A stretch of DNA of 64,000 bases from Paracoccaceae bacterium (lineage in GTDB: Bacteria > Pseudomonadota > Alphaproteobacteria > Rhodobacterales > Rhodobacteraceae): assembly GCA_020832445.1 (NCBI GenBank), contig JAFIEO010000021.1, positions 46,431 through 110,430 on the forward strand, written 5' to 3'. The position numbers were made by a program, and so were the translations under genes. Positions 35,494 to 43,890 of this stretch are shown here, in pieces. Numbering within the stretch: the first letter of the stretch is position 1; each line of letters opens with the position of its first letter. The notes below the pieces were generated by a model, which was not told where the DNA came from, did not search any database, and saw nothing but the letters and a program-made list of their open reading frames with translations.

Positions 35494-36595
35494 TACCTTG
35501 CCCAAAGCGGCTTCAAAGACCGGTGAGCAGATCGCGGTGCAGATTGATGGTGTTGGCAAGTCCTTCGCCGGGACTGTCGCGCTGAAACCGATCTGGCTAA
35601 AAATTGCACGCGGCGAATTTCTGACCCTTCTGGGGCCATCAGGCTGTGGCAAGACAACGCTTCTGAACCTGATTGCCGGTTTTCTGGAAGCCGATGCCGG
35701 GGAATTGTTCATTCACCGCGATCTGGTGACGCGCGTGCCGCCGCATCTGCGGGAAATCGGCATCGTGTTCCAGAATTACGCACTGTTTCCACATATGAGC
35801 GTTGCGCAGAATGTGGCATATGGCTTGCGCACGCGCCGCGTTTCCAAGGTGGAAATCACCGAGCGGGTGCGCGAGGCGTTGGCGCTGGTCAAACTGGAGG
35901 ATTTCGCCGACCGTCGGCCGCGCCAGCTATCGGGGGGCCAGCAGCAGCGCGTGGCCCTTGCCCGGGCGCTTGTGATCCGCCCGCGTGTGTTGTTGCTGGA
36001 CGAACCCTTTTCTGCACTGGATCGGAACCTGCGCGGGGCCATGCAGGTGGAATTGCGCGAAATCCAGTCAAGCCTAGGGCTGACCACTGTTTTCGTGACC
36101 CATGACCAAAGCGAAGCGCTAAGCATGTCTGACCGTATTGCTGTCATGTCGCGCGCACAAATTCAGCAGATTGGCACCCCGGACGAAATTTATGACCGTC
36201 CGCAAAGCCGCTTCGTGTCAACCTTTGTGGGCGATGCCAACCTGTTTTCCGCAACCTTGATCTCCAGCTCTGGCAAGGATGTGCGCCTGAAACTGGGCGA
36301 GGTGGGACTGGACCTGACGACCTATCAGTCCGATCTGCCCGCGCCAGGTCCAGTGACGTTGTTCGTGCGCCCTGAACATTGCCGCCTGACAGAAGCAGGC
36401 AGCCCCGGGGCCGTGCCCGCGACTGTTGCGCTTGCGGTTTATCAGGGCAGCTACACAGAACTTTATCTGGATTGTCCCTTCGCCGACACCGGACGGGCGA
36501 TGCTGCGCGTGCCGGCAAGCACAGTGATGGCACCGGGCACTGCTGTCGGCATCGCTTTGCCGCAGCAAGGTCCGGCAATCTTTCCCAAGGAATGA
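35483..36595 (+). CDS. ABC importer ATP-binding protein (PotA-like)
   Basis: A 370-residue ATPase: Walker A GPSGCGKTT, Q-loop IVFQNYALFPH, signature LSGGQQQRVALAR, Walker B LLLDEPFSALDRNLR, H-loop VTHDQSEAL and a C-terminal TOBE domain (VRPEHCRLTEAG). The start lies inside the PotC-like gene, with AAGGG upstream. It completes the polyamine-type importer; the oxidoreductase gene follows after 7 bases, so enzymes and importer share a transcript. Confidence 0.92.
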   Translation: MLSDTLPKAASKTGEQIAVQIDGVGKSFAGTVALKPIWLKIARGEFLTLLGPSGCGKTTLLNLIAGFLEADAGELFIHRDLVTRVPPHLREIGIVFQNYALFPHMSVAQNVAYGLRTRRVSKVEITERVREALALVKLEDFADRRPRQLSGGQQQRVALARALVIRPRVLLLDEPFSALDRNLRGAMQVELREIQSSLGLTTVFVTHDQSEALSMSDRIAVMSRAQIQQIGTPDEIYDRPQSRFVSTFVGDANLFSATLISSSGKDVRLKLGEVGLDLTTYQSDLPAPGPVTLFVRPEHCRLTEAGSPGAVPATVALAVYQGSYTELYLDCPFADTGRAMLRVPASTVMAPGTAVGIALPQQGPAIFPKE

Positions 36596-36602
36596 GGGAC
36601 GC

Positions 36603-37601
36603 ATGACTGACAGCCTGACTGGAATCATTGCCCGTGTCGCGGGTGGTCCGGACGTTCTGGAATCTGTGCAGCGGCCCGTTCCCGCACCCGGCCCGGGCGA
36701 GGTGTTGCTGCGCGTCGCCGCCGCCGGTGTCAATCGTCCTGATATCATGCAGCGCTCGGGTGCCTTGCCTGTGCCGCCCGGTGTGTCTGACATTCTGGGA
36801 CTGGAAGTTGCGGGCACGGTGCAGGCCGTGGGGCAGGGGGGTGACCCTGCGCTTGTCGGAACATCTGTTATGGCGCTGCTTAAGGCAGGTGGCTATGCCA
36901 GTTATGTGACGGCCCGGGTCGATCACTGTCTGCCCATCCCCGAAGGTCTTGACCTGCACGAAGCGGCCTGTTTGCCCGAGGGGTTGTTTACGATCTGGCA
37001 TAACCTGTTTGATCGCGGCGCGCTGCAACCGGGTGACTGGGTACTTCTTGAAGGTGGGGCCAGCGGCATTGGCACGCTGGCGCTGCAACTCGCGCGGGCC
37101 TATGGCGCGCATGTCATCGTGACAGCAGGTGGCCCAGACAAATGCGCACGCCTGAAAGCGATGGGCGCATATGCAATTGATTACCGCAATGAGGACCTGA
37201 TCACACGGGTAATGGAACTGACTGGCGATGCCGGGGTCGATGTCGTGCTGGATATTCTTGGCGGGGATATGGTGAACACGCATCTTGCCCTGATGGCAGC
37301 GGGCGGGCGTCATATCGGGCTGGCCTTCATGACGGGTATGATCGCACAGGTCGATCTGGGGCTGGTCATGCGCAAGGGCCTGTGGCTCAGTTCCTCGACG
37401 CTGCGACCCAAGAGCGATGCCGAAAAGGCTGCTATTGCGCAATCGGTCCGGCAGAATTTACTGCCCCTGATTGGCCCGGATGGCGTGCGGCCAGTGCTGT
37501 CCCGGAAATTTCCGTTATCACAGGCGGCGGAAGCCCATGCCCTTTTGGAAAGCGGGCGCAATTTCGGCAAGATCGTCCTTGCGGTCGAGGAGATGCCATA
37601 A
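36603..37601 (+). CDS. NAD(P)H:quinone oxidoreductase-like, MDR family
   Basis: A 332-residue medium-chain dehydrogenase/reductase of the PIG3/quinone-oxidoreductase subgroup. The N-terminal AAGVNRPDIMQR and the nucleotide-binding LLEGGASGIGTLALQLA near residue 145 are clear; the cysteines that bind catalytic zinc in alcohol dehydrogenases are absent. It likely reduces a quinone or an alpha,beta-unsaturated carbonyl with NADPH. GAGGG precedes the ATG and its stop overlaps the GST-like gene by one base. Confidence 0.88.
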   Translation: MTDSLTGIIARVAGGPDVLESVQRPVPAPGPGEVLLRVAAAGVNRPDIMQRSGALPVPPGVSDILGLEVAGTVQAVGQGGDPALVGTSVMALLKAGGYASYVTARVDHCLPIPEGLDLHEAACLPEGLFTIWHNLFDRGALQPGDWVLLEGGASGIGTLALQLARAYGAHVIVTAGGPDKCARLKAMGAYAIDYRNEDLITRVMELTGDAGVDVVLDILGGDMVNTHLALMAAGGRHIGLAFMTGMIAQVDLGLVMRKGLWLSSSTLRPKSDAEKAAIAQSVRQNLLPLIGPDGVRPVLSRKFPLSQAAEAHALLESGRNFGKIVLAVEEMP

Positions 37602-38212
37602 TGATAATCGACCTGTTCTGGGGATCCGCATCACCCTTTGTGCGCAAGGTGATGGTTGTAGCGCATGAATTGGGGGTGCAGGACAGTGTCCGGATCCACA
37701 ACACTGCGGCCCACCCGATTGATCGTGATCTGCGCGTGAAAGGTGTGAACCCGCTTGCGAAAGTGCCTGCCGCGCGCTGCGCAGATGGGACGCTTCTGTA
37801 TGACAGTCGGGTGATCTGCGAATACCTTGATGACGTGGCGGGCGGCGCACTGTTTCCCGCGCCCGGACCGGCGCGCTGGACCGCGTTGCGACGACAGGCC
37901 CTGGCAGATGGCTTGCTCGATGCGGCGTTGCTGGTGCGGTACGAATTATTGATCCGGCCAGACCCGCTGAAATGGCCGCTCTGGATCGAAAAGCAGCGCG
38001 AGAAGGTCGAAGATGCGCTGGATGCGATGCAGGGCGATTGTCCCGGCGCAGGATGCGCTGATATTGGGGCCATCTCCTGTGCCTGCGCACTGGGGTGGCT
38101 GGATTTCCGTTTCCCCGATATCGGCTGGCGCGCCACCCGGCCAGAACTTGCCGCCTGGTTTGCGCAATTCGATACACGCCCCGCCATGCGTGCAACCCGT
38201 CCGCGCGGCTGA
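37601..38212 (+). CDS. Glutathione S-transferase-like protein
   Basis: A 203-residue cytoplasmic protein with a thioredoxin-like GST N-terminal domain (LFWGSASPFVRKVMVVAHEL, VNPLAKVPAARCADGTLLYD, SRVICEYLDD) and an alpha-helical C-terminal domain. The serine in SASPF is at the expected catalytic place. It overlaps the oxidoreductase gene by one base. A GST here suggests glutathione-assisted isomerisation or cleavage, or removal of a reactive intermediate. Confidence 0.85.
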   Translation: MIIDLFWGSASPFVRKVMVVAHELGVQDSVRIHNTAAHPIDRDLRVKGVNPLAKVPAARCADGTLLYDSRVICEYLDDVAGGALFPAPGPARWTALRRQALADGLLDAALLVRYELLIRPDPLKWPLWIEKQREKVEDALDAMQGDCPGAGCADIGAISCACALGWLDFRFPDIGWRATRPELAAWFAQFDTRPAMRATRPRG

Positions 38213-38295
38213 CAACGCCGCGCAATCCGATCCATATCACCCGATCCGGCCGCGCCCCCGCTTTGGCATCACGGCCCCTAACGAAAGGCACAATC

Positions 38296-38721
38296 ATGGC
38301 CCATTATCGCCATCGAAAGTTCAATACCAAGGAAACCTATCCAGAACAGAATCTGGACAATGACCTGTGTCAGGCCGTTGTCACCAACGGGGGCAAGATG
38401 ATCTTCTTGCGCGGTCAATGCCCGCAAGACCTTGATACAGCGGAAAACATTTCCAGCAGTGATCCTGTTGAGCAAACGCATAAGGTCATGTCCAACATCC
38501 GGCAACTGGTCGAAGAATGCGGTGGCGACATGAGCCATGTGACCAAGCTGGTTGTCTATCTGACTGATGTGCGCCACCGCGAGGCGGTCTACCGCACGAT
38601 GGGCGCCTATATTAAGGGCGTATTTCCTGTATGCACGGGGCTGGTTGTCGTGGCGCTTGCGCGGCCCGAATGGCTGGTAGAGATTGATGCAACAGCAGTC
38701 ATTCCAGATCAGACCGGCTGA
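38296..38721 (+). CDS. RidA/YjgF/YER057c-family protein
   Basis: A 141-residue trimer-forming Rid-family protein (VVTNGGKMIFLRGQCPQD, THKVMSNIRQLVEECGGDMS, HVTKLVVYLTD). In enamine/imine deaminase RidA the motif PARS/T carries the catalytic arginine; here the same place reads PVCTGLVVVALARPEWLVEI, so that arginine is cysteine. It therefore belongs with the Rid subfamilies that lack the arginine and whose roles are unclear, often found in catabolic operons. An AACGAAAGGCAC stretch precedes ATG 38296. Confidence 0.85.
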   Translation: MAHYRHRKFNTKETYPEQNLDNDLCQAVVTNGGKMIFLRGQCPQDLDTAENISSSDPVEQTHKVMSNIRQLVEECGGDMSHVTKLVVYLTDVRHREAVYRTMGAYIKGVFPVCTGLVVVALARPEWLVEIDATAVIPDQTG

Positions 38722-38769
38722 CATGGCAGCGGACATCGCCACAATATCACTTCAACTTTGGGGGGCATC

Positions 38770-39444
38770 ATGACCTTTTCGATTATCGGGCATTGCACGG
38801 AAACAGGGATGTTTGGGGTGGCAATCTCGTCATCTTCGCCTGCGGTCGCGGCGCGCTGTTCCTTTGCACGGGCAAAAATCGGGGCAGTTGCCACGCAGAA
38901 CGTGACCGATCCGCGCCTTGGCCCGCGCGCGCTTGATCTGATGGAACGCGGCGCAGAACCGGCCGAGGCGCTGGCAATCCTGAAACGGACCACCGCGCAT
39001 ATGGATTTCCGTCAGGTGTTGGCGGTCGGACCATCGGGGGAAAGCGCGATCCATTCGGGCACGCAGGTGCTGGGTAACTGGTCAGAAGCACTGGGGCCGC
39101 ACACGGCGGCGGCAGGCAATTTGCTGGCCACTACCGATGTGCCGCAGGCCATGGTGCAGCATTTCCGCACGTCGCAGGGCCATCTGGGCGCGCGGCTGCT
39201 GGGCGCTTTGGTCGCCGGGCGCGATGCAGGCGGAGAGGCCGGACCCGTCCATTCCGCAGGATTGCTGGTGGTCGATGAACATAGCTGGCCTTTGGTGGAA
39301 TTGCGTATAGACTGGTCCGAAGACTGCCCGATCCGTGCGCTGGAAACCGCATGGACTATCTATGCGCCGCAAATGACTGCATATGTAACCCGCGCGCTCG
39401 ACCCCGGCCTTGCCCCGTCTTACGGTGTGCCAGGCGATGAATGA
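38770..39444 (+). CDS. DUF1028 family protein (Ntn-hydrolase-like)
   Basis: A 224-residue protein beginning MTFSIIGHCTETGMFGVAIS, the hallmark start of the DUF1028 family, with GAVATQNVTDPRLGPRALDL following. The family is thought to have an Ntn-hydrolase-like fold and often occurs beside Rid proteins and amino-acid or amine catabolic genes; no reaction is established. A run of G (GGGGGGCATC) precedes ATG 38770. It sits between the Rid gene and the LysR gene in the same direction. Confidence 0.88.
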   Translation: MTFSIIGHCTETGMFGVAISSSSPAVAARCSFARAKIGAVATQNVTDPRLGPRALDLMERGAEPAEALAILKRTTAHMDFRQVLAVGPSGESAIHSGTQVLGNWSEALGPHTAAAGNLLATTDVPQAMVQHFRTSQGHLGARLLGALVAGRDAGGEAGPVHSAGLLVVDEHSWPLVELRIDWSEDCPIRALETAWTIYAPQMTAYVTRALDPGLAPSYGVPGDE

Positions 39445-39501
39445 CCAAACGCGCGGCCAGTGCAGGCGCCACCCGGCTGGATTTTGAAAGCGAGACAGAC
39501 A

Positions 39502-40428
39502 ATGCCGCTCAGATTCACCTTGCGCCAGCTTGAATATTTCATCGCGGTGGGCGAGTCGGGCAGCATTGCGCTGGCTGCGGAAAAGGTCAATGTGACCGCG
39601 CCTTCCATGTCCTCTGCGATCGCGCAGCTTGAGGGGGCGTTCGGGGTGCAACTGCTGGTCAGGCGCCACGCACAGGGATGCGCGCTGACCCCCGCCGGAG
39701 AACGTTTTATCGAGCAGGCGCGCGTCGTTCTGGAAGATGCCGAAAAGCTAAATGACATGGCCAATATCTATACTGGCAGCGTGCGCGGGTCGCTGCGGGT
39801 TGGATGCCTGCGAACCTTCGTGCAGTTCATTGTGCCGCAACTGCGACGAAGCTTTGAAAACAAATACGACCAGATCGAGTTTTTCCAGATCGTGCTGGAT
39901 CAGGGCCAGATATTTGATGCGCTGTCTTCGGCGCGGATAGACCTTGCGCTGACCTATGACATGGCGCTGCCCAGCGACATCAGATTCCAACCCCTATGCA
40001 CGCTTCCGACCTATGTCATGCTGGCCGCCGATCATCCGCTTGCGGGGCACAAACACCTGAGCGCCGAGGATCTGGTCGATCAAGATATGGTGCTACTGGA
40101 TATGCCCCATAGCGCAGAGTATTTCCTGTCAATGTTCCGTGCCGTCGGGCGCAGACCGCGCATTTCGGAACGCACCCCTGAAATTGCACTACAGCGCAGT
40201 CTGGTTGCCAATGGTTTCGGCTTCGGCATTTCAAATATGCGAACAGTTTCCGAATTTTCGATGGATGGGAAAGGGCTGAAATTCGTTCCGCTTGAAACCA
40301 CGGTCCCGCCACTTCATCTGGGGCTTGCCACGTCCAAAGCGACCTATGTGTCGCGCAAGATACAGGCCTTCATCGATCATTGCCGTGAGGCAGCTGCCGC
40401 AAATCAGCTGCCCGGCCTAGTCACCTGA
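39502..40428 (+). CDS. LysR-family transcriptional regulator
   Basis: A 308-residue regulator with the LysR winged helix at the N-terminus (FTLRQLEYFIAVGESGSIAL, PSMSSAIAQLEGAFGVQLLV) and a periplasmic-binding-like effector domain. It is transcribed with the catabolic genes, between DUF1028 and the M20 deacylase, unlike the usual divergent LysR placement. It most likely controls this cluster; I saw no certain T-N11-A site. Confidence 0.9.
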   Translation: MPLRFTLRQLEYFIAVGESGSIALAAEKVNVTAPSMSSAIAQLEGAFGVQLLVRRHAQGCALTPAGERFIEQARVVLEDAEKLNDMANIYTGSVRGSLRVGCLRTFVQFIVPQLRRSFENKYDQIEFFQIVLDQGQIFDALSSARIDLALTYDMALPSDIRFQPLCTLPTYVMLAADHPLAGHKHLSAEDLVDQDMVLLDMPHSAEYFLSMFRAVGRRPRISERTPEIALQRSLVANGFGFGISNMRTVSEFSMDGKGLKFVPLETTVPPLHLGLATSKATYVSRKIQAFIDHCREAAAANQLPGLVT

Positions 40429-40438
40429 GCAAAGCGCC

Positions 40439-41611
40439 ATGACACCTGACATTGTTGACATCCTCGCCCGTCTGGTCGCCTTTCCGACACTATCGCGCCA
40501 GTCGAATCTGGAGCTTCTGGAATATGTGGAGTCTCTGCTGCGTCCAGCTGGCATCCGCTGTGAACGATTTTTCAGCACAGATGCGACGCAGGCCAATCTC
40601 TGGGCCAGTGTAGGGCCAGAGGGATCGGGCGGGGTGGTTTTGTCAGGCCATTGCGATGTCGTGCCAGTGGCGGGACAGGCATGGTCGCGCGATCCGTTTG
40701 CCTTGCATCTGGAAGATGGGCGCTGCTACGGGCGTGGCACGGCGGATATGAAAGGGTTTCTGGCGGTGGCCATCCACGCCATGCTGCGTGCCGCTGAACG
40801 GCCCCTGATGCAGCCGCTGCATCTGGCCATTTCCTATGACGAGGAAATCGGATGTCTTGGCGTGCGTGGTATGCTTGGGGCGATGGCGGCCCGTCCTTCG
40901 CGACCGGCGTTGTGCATTGTCGGTGAACCTACCGGCATGCGGATTGCAAATGGCCATAAGGGGAAACGCGCGCTCAGGGCGTGTTGTCAGGGACAGGAAG
41001 GTCATTCGGCGCTTGCGCCGCAGGCGCTGAATGCGCTGCATCTGGGGGCGGCCTTCGTCACGCGGTTGCAGGCACGTCAGGACGCGCTGGAAGCCAGTGG
41101 TGCGCGCGATGCCGCCTATGAGATTCCCTATTCGACCCTACATGTAGGTGTCATGCAGGGCGGCACTGCACTGAATATTGTGCCGAACCGCTGCGATCTG
41201 GATTTCGAATTGCGCAATGTCCCGGGCGACGACCCGGATGCCATCATCGCCGATATCCGTCAGGATGCAGAAGCGATTGCCGCCCCTCATCGCAACCGTT
41301 TCCCCAACGCCCGGATCGAGATCGAAGAGGTTTCGGGTTATCCCGGCCTTGATACCGCTGCCGACATTCCCGCAATCGCATGGCTGCGTGCGCTGCTGGG
41401 GCGCGACGATCCGTTGACCAAGGTGTCTTTTGGCACCGAGGGCGGATTGTTTCAGCAAAGCCTTGGCCTGCCTACGCTGGTCTGTGGCCCCGGCCATATG
41501 GCGCAGGGGCACAAGCCAGATGAGTATGTCAGTGTCGAACAGCTACACGATTGCGCGGATTTTCTTGCGGCCTTGACGGACGCGCTGGCAAATGGGCAAG
41601 CACCTTCATGA
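40439..41611 (+). CDS. M20-family deacylase (ArgE-like)
   Basis: A 390-residue zinc hydrolase of the acetylornithine deacetylase/succinyl-diaminopimelate desuccinylase family. Metal and catalytic residues are visible in order: LSGHCDVVPV, RGTADMKGFLAV, SYDEEIGCLG, VGEPTG and, at the end, GPGHMAQGHKPDEY. The inserted dimerisation domain lies at about residues 180-290. It hydrolyses an N-acyl-amino acid or related amide. As the last gene of the cluster, it may release an amino acid from the imported or processed compound; canonical arginine synthesis is less likely here. Confidence 0.88.
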   Translation: MTPDIVDILARLVAFPTLSRQSNLELLEYVESLLRPAGIRCERFFSTDATQANLWASVGPEGSGGVVLSGHCDVVPVAGQAWSRDPFALHLEDGRCYGRGTADMKGFLAVAIHAMLRAAERPLMQPLHLAISYDEEIGCLGVRGMLGAMAARPSRPALCIVGEPTGMRIANGHKGKRALRACCQGQEGHSALAPQALNALHLGAAFVTRLQARQDALEASGARDAAYEIPYSTLHVGVMQGGTALNIVPNRCDLDFELRNVPGDDPDAIIADIRQDAEAIAAPHRNRFPNARIEIEEVSGYPGLDTAADIPAIAWLRALLGRDDPLTKVSFGTEGGLFQQSLGLPTLVCGPGHMAQGHKPDEYVSVEQLHDCADFLAALTDALANGQAPS

Positions 41612-41630
41612 TCTAAATGCCGGTGTTGGA

Positions 41631-42815
41631 TCAGGCCGTCCCCTTGGACAATTGCACGGTCGGATCACCAAATCCGCGCGGCACATAGAGGTTATGCGGA
41701 CCGAGGTTTTTTACATCGGTTTCTCCGCATAGGGCCATCGTGACATCGAGTTCCTTATGAAGAATGTCCAGTGCTTTTGTCACCCCGGCCTCGCCCATGG
41801 CGCCCAGCCCATAGGTGAAGGCGCGGCCGATATAGGTGCCCTTCGCCCCCAATGCGAGTGCCTTGAGTACGTCCTGCCCAGAACGGATACCACTGTCGAA
41901 ATGCACCTCTACCCGGTCGCCCACAGCCTCGATGATCGAGGGCAGCATGCGGATTGAACTGGCTGCACCGTCAAGCTGGCGCCCCCCGTGGTTCGAGACG
42001 ATAATCGCATCCGCGCCGATATCGGCGGCGCGTCGGGCATCTTCAGGGTCCATGATGCCCTTGATGATCATCTTGCCGCCCCACCACTTCTTGAACTGTG
42101 CGATCCGTGGCCAGTCAAGAGCGTGGTCGAATGCCTGGTTGGTCCAGGTTGCCAACGATGACGGATCGTCCACGCCTTTGGCATGTCCTGCGATATTGCC
42201 AAAGAACCGCCGTTTTGTGCCCAGCATTTCCAGCCCCCACGGGATTTTTGTGAGCAGATCCATCATTGCCGACACCGTCAGTTTCGGGGGGGCGGACAGA
42301 CCATTTTTCAGATCCCTATGGCGCTGTGCCATGATTTGCAGATCGACGGTCACCACAATTGCAGAACATCCTGCCGCGCGTGCACGGTCGAACAGGCGGC
42401 GCATGAACTCATCGTCTTTCAGCGTATAGACCTGAAACCAGAAGGGTTTTGTCGTATGATCGGCCACATCCTCGATTGAACAGATTGACATAGTGGACAG
42501 CGTGAAGGGAACGCCAAATCTTTCGGCGGCGCGGGCGGCCTTGATTTCTCCGTCGGCCGATTGCATTCCGGTCAGCCCCACCGGCGCAAGGGCCACGGGC
42601 ATGGCCACATCCTGCCCGATCATCTGCGCGCGTGTCGCGCGGTTTGACATATCAACCGCGACACGTTGTTTCAGTCGGATGTGCTGAAAATCACTGGTGT
42701 TCTCGCGCAGGGTCTGTTCCGTCCAGCTGCCGGAAACGGCGTAGTCGTAGAACATCTTGGGCACACGGCGCTGGTAGAGGCGCCGCAGTTCTTCTATTTC
42801 AGTCACGACTGGCAT
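41631..42815 (-). CDS. lldD: FMN-dependent alpha-hydroxy-acid dehydrogenase (LldD-like)
   Basis: A 394-residue enzyme of the L-lactate dehydrogenase/glycolate oxidase family: N-terminal RRRVPKMFYDYAVSGSW, substrate and FMN residues in PFWFQVYTLKD and the catalytic signature SNHGGRQLDG with FDSGIRSGQDVLKAL and YIGRAFTYG. It oxidises an L-2-hydroxyacid to the 2-oxoacid and passes electrons to the quinone pool. GAGGGAA precedes the start. It converges on the M20 gene 19 bases away and is a separate transcript; lactate is the likeliest substrate but others are possible. Confidence 0.85.
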   Translation of the reverse strand: MPVVTEIEELRRLYQRRVPKMFYDYAVSGSWTEQTLRENTSDFQHIRLKQRVAVDMSNRATRAQMIGQDVAMPVALAPVGLTGMQSADGEIKAARAAERFGVPFTLSTMSICSIEDVADHTTKPFWFQVYTLKDDEFMRRLFDRARAAGCSAIVVTVDLQIMAQRHRDLKNGLSAPPKLTVSAMMDLLTKIPWGLEMLGTKRRFFGNIAGHAKGVDDPSSLATWTNQAFDHALDWPRIAQFKKWWGGKMIIKGIMDPEDARRAADIGADAIIVSNHGGRQLDGAASSIRMLPSIIEAVGDRVEVHFDSGIRSGQDVLKALALGAKGTYIGRAFTYGLGAMGEAGVTKALDILHKELDVTMALCGETDVKNLGPHNLYVPRGFGDPTVQLSKGTA

Positions 42816-43137
42816 TTGCGCGTTCCCTCAGAATCCTGTTCCGCAATTCAAACGCCCGGCGAAAGAAATTCGCGTGTCAACGCCGGACAGTCATATGTGG
42901 CCTCTACCGTCCGATAATCCCACCAGAAAAGGCAAGTTACAACAGGGTGTGTGCCCCGCCAGCAGGTCCGTCATATCCTGCTAGGGCAACGGGTAACGAA
43001 GATAGATTACACGGCCTTCAAGATGATCATTGCAGGAAGCCGATGGTGTTTGAGCGGCTGATTGCTGACATATGCAAGGTCCTTTCACAACCCGACGTCA
43101 AACAGCAAGCAGTTGACACAACAGTCCCATCTGAAAC
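42816..43137. other. Gene-free stretch between two minus-strand genes
   Basis: About 320 bases upstream of the lldD-like gene and downstream of the response regulator gene. No recognisable protein, RNA or strong hairpin. It must carry the promoter of the lldD-like gene near its left end. Confidence 0.4.
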
Positions 43138-43890
43138 CTATGGCCGTGCAGGCAAAGTGCGGACCGTGCGCCGTGCACGCCAGCGGTCAAAATCGCGCTG
43201 CGATGTTTCCAGCAGTTCGGCATTCAGGATTCGCATGGCGATTGCACGGTTCAATGCCCGCACCCGTTTGTTGAACCCCGTGCCACCTGCCGTGTCGCCA
43301 ACTTCATCATCCAGAACGCCAAGTTTTTCGTATAGCGACAACAAGCGGTTCTGCACTGTTCGCAATGACATGCCGCGGCGTTCAGCGATACTGCGGTCTT
43401 GCAGACCAAGGGCAAGGTCCAGAAGCACGGCATATTCGCTGTCATCCAATGCATTGCGGGGCAATGTGGTGCGACGCTGGAAGCGGTGGATTTCGCGGTC
43501 AACCATGATCTGCCCCTCGATCAGAACGGCGCGCAACGCAAGTTTCAGCCGTTCGCGTGTCGCGGTTTTCAGGACATAACCATAGGCGCTGTCTTCGGGC
43601 ACGATCTGGCTGATCCCGCGCAAATACGCTTCATCCGAATAGTTGGACCAGAACAGGATGCGGGTGTCGGGCCGTTCGGACCAGATGGTGCGCGCAGCCT
43701 CTATCCCGTTTTGCTTGTCCATCTGCAAATCCATCACCACGGCTTCTATCCGTCCCGCGCGTGCCTCTGTGGTGCCGGCAAGCCCGTCAAGGGCGTGCAG
43801 TGTCTCGGTGACTTCGGGCAATGCCTCGGCCAGTGTGTCCTGAAGATAGGACGCATGGAACTGGTCATCCTCGACAATCAGAACCTTCAT
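43138..43890 (-). CDS. NarL/LuxR-type response regulator
   Basis: A 250-residue response regulator: receiver domain (KVLIVEDDQFHASYL, phosphoacceptor in AVVMDLQMDKQNG, lysine in YVLKTATRE) and a C-terminal LuxR-like helix-turn-helix (LALGLQDRSIAERRGMSLRT and VQNRLLSLYEKLGV). A tail of about 60 residues follows the helix-turn-helix, longer than usual. The start ATG 43890 overlaps the kinase stop (ATGA). It should control the divergent ribose-type importer. Confidence 0.88.
   Translation of the reverse strand: MKVLIVEDDQFHASYLQDTLAEALPEVTETLHALDGLAGTTEARAGRIEAVVMDLQMDKQNGIEAARTIWSERPDTRILFWSNYSDEAYLRGISQIVPEDSAYGYVLKTATRERLKLALRAVLIEGQIMVDREIHRFQRRTTLPRNALDDSEYAVLLDLALGLQDRSIAERRGMSLRTVQNRLLSLYEKLGVLDDEVGDTAGGTGFNKRVRALNRAIAMRILNAELLETSQRDFDRWRARRTVRTLPARP

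Noticed and set aside
36144..37442. 432-codon minus-strand frame
   Set aside because: Antisense to the PotA-like ATPase and quinone oxidoreductase; no domain motif, composition of a shadow frame.
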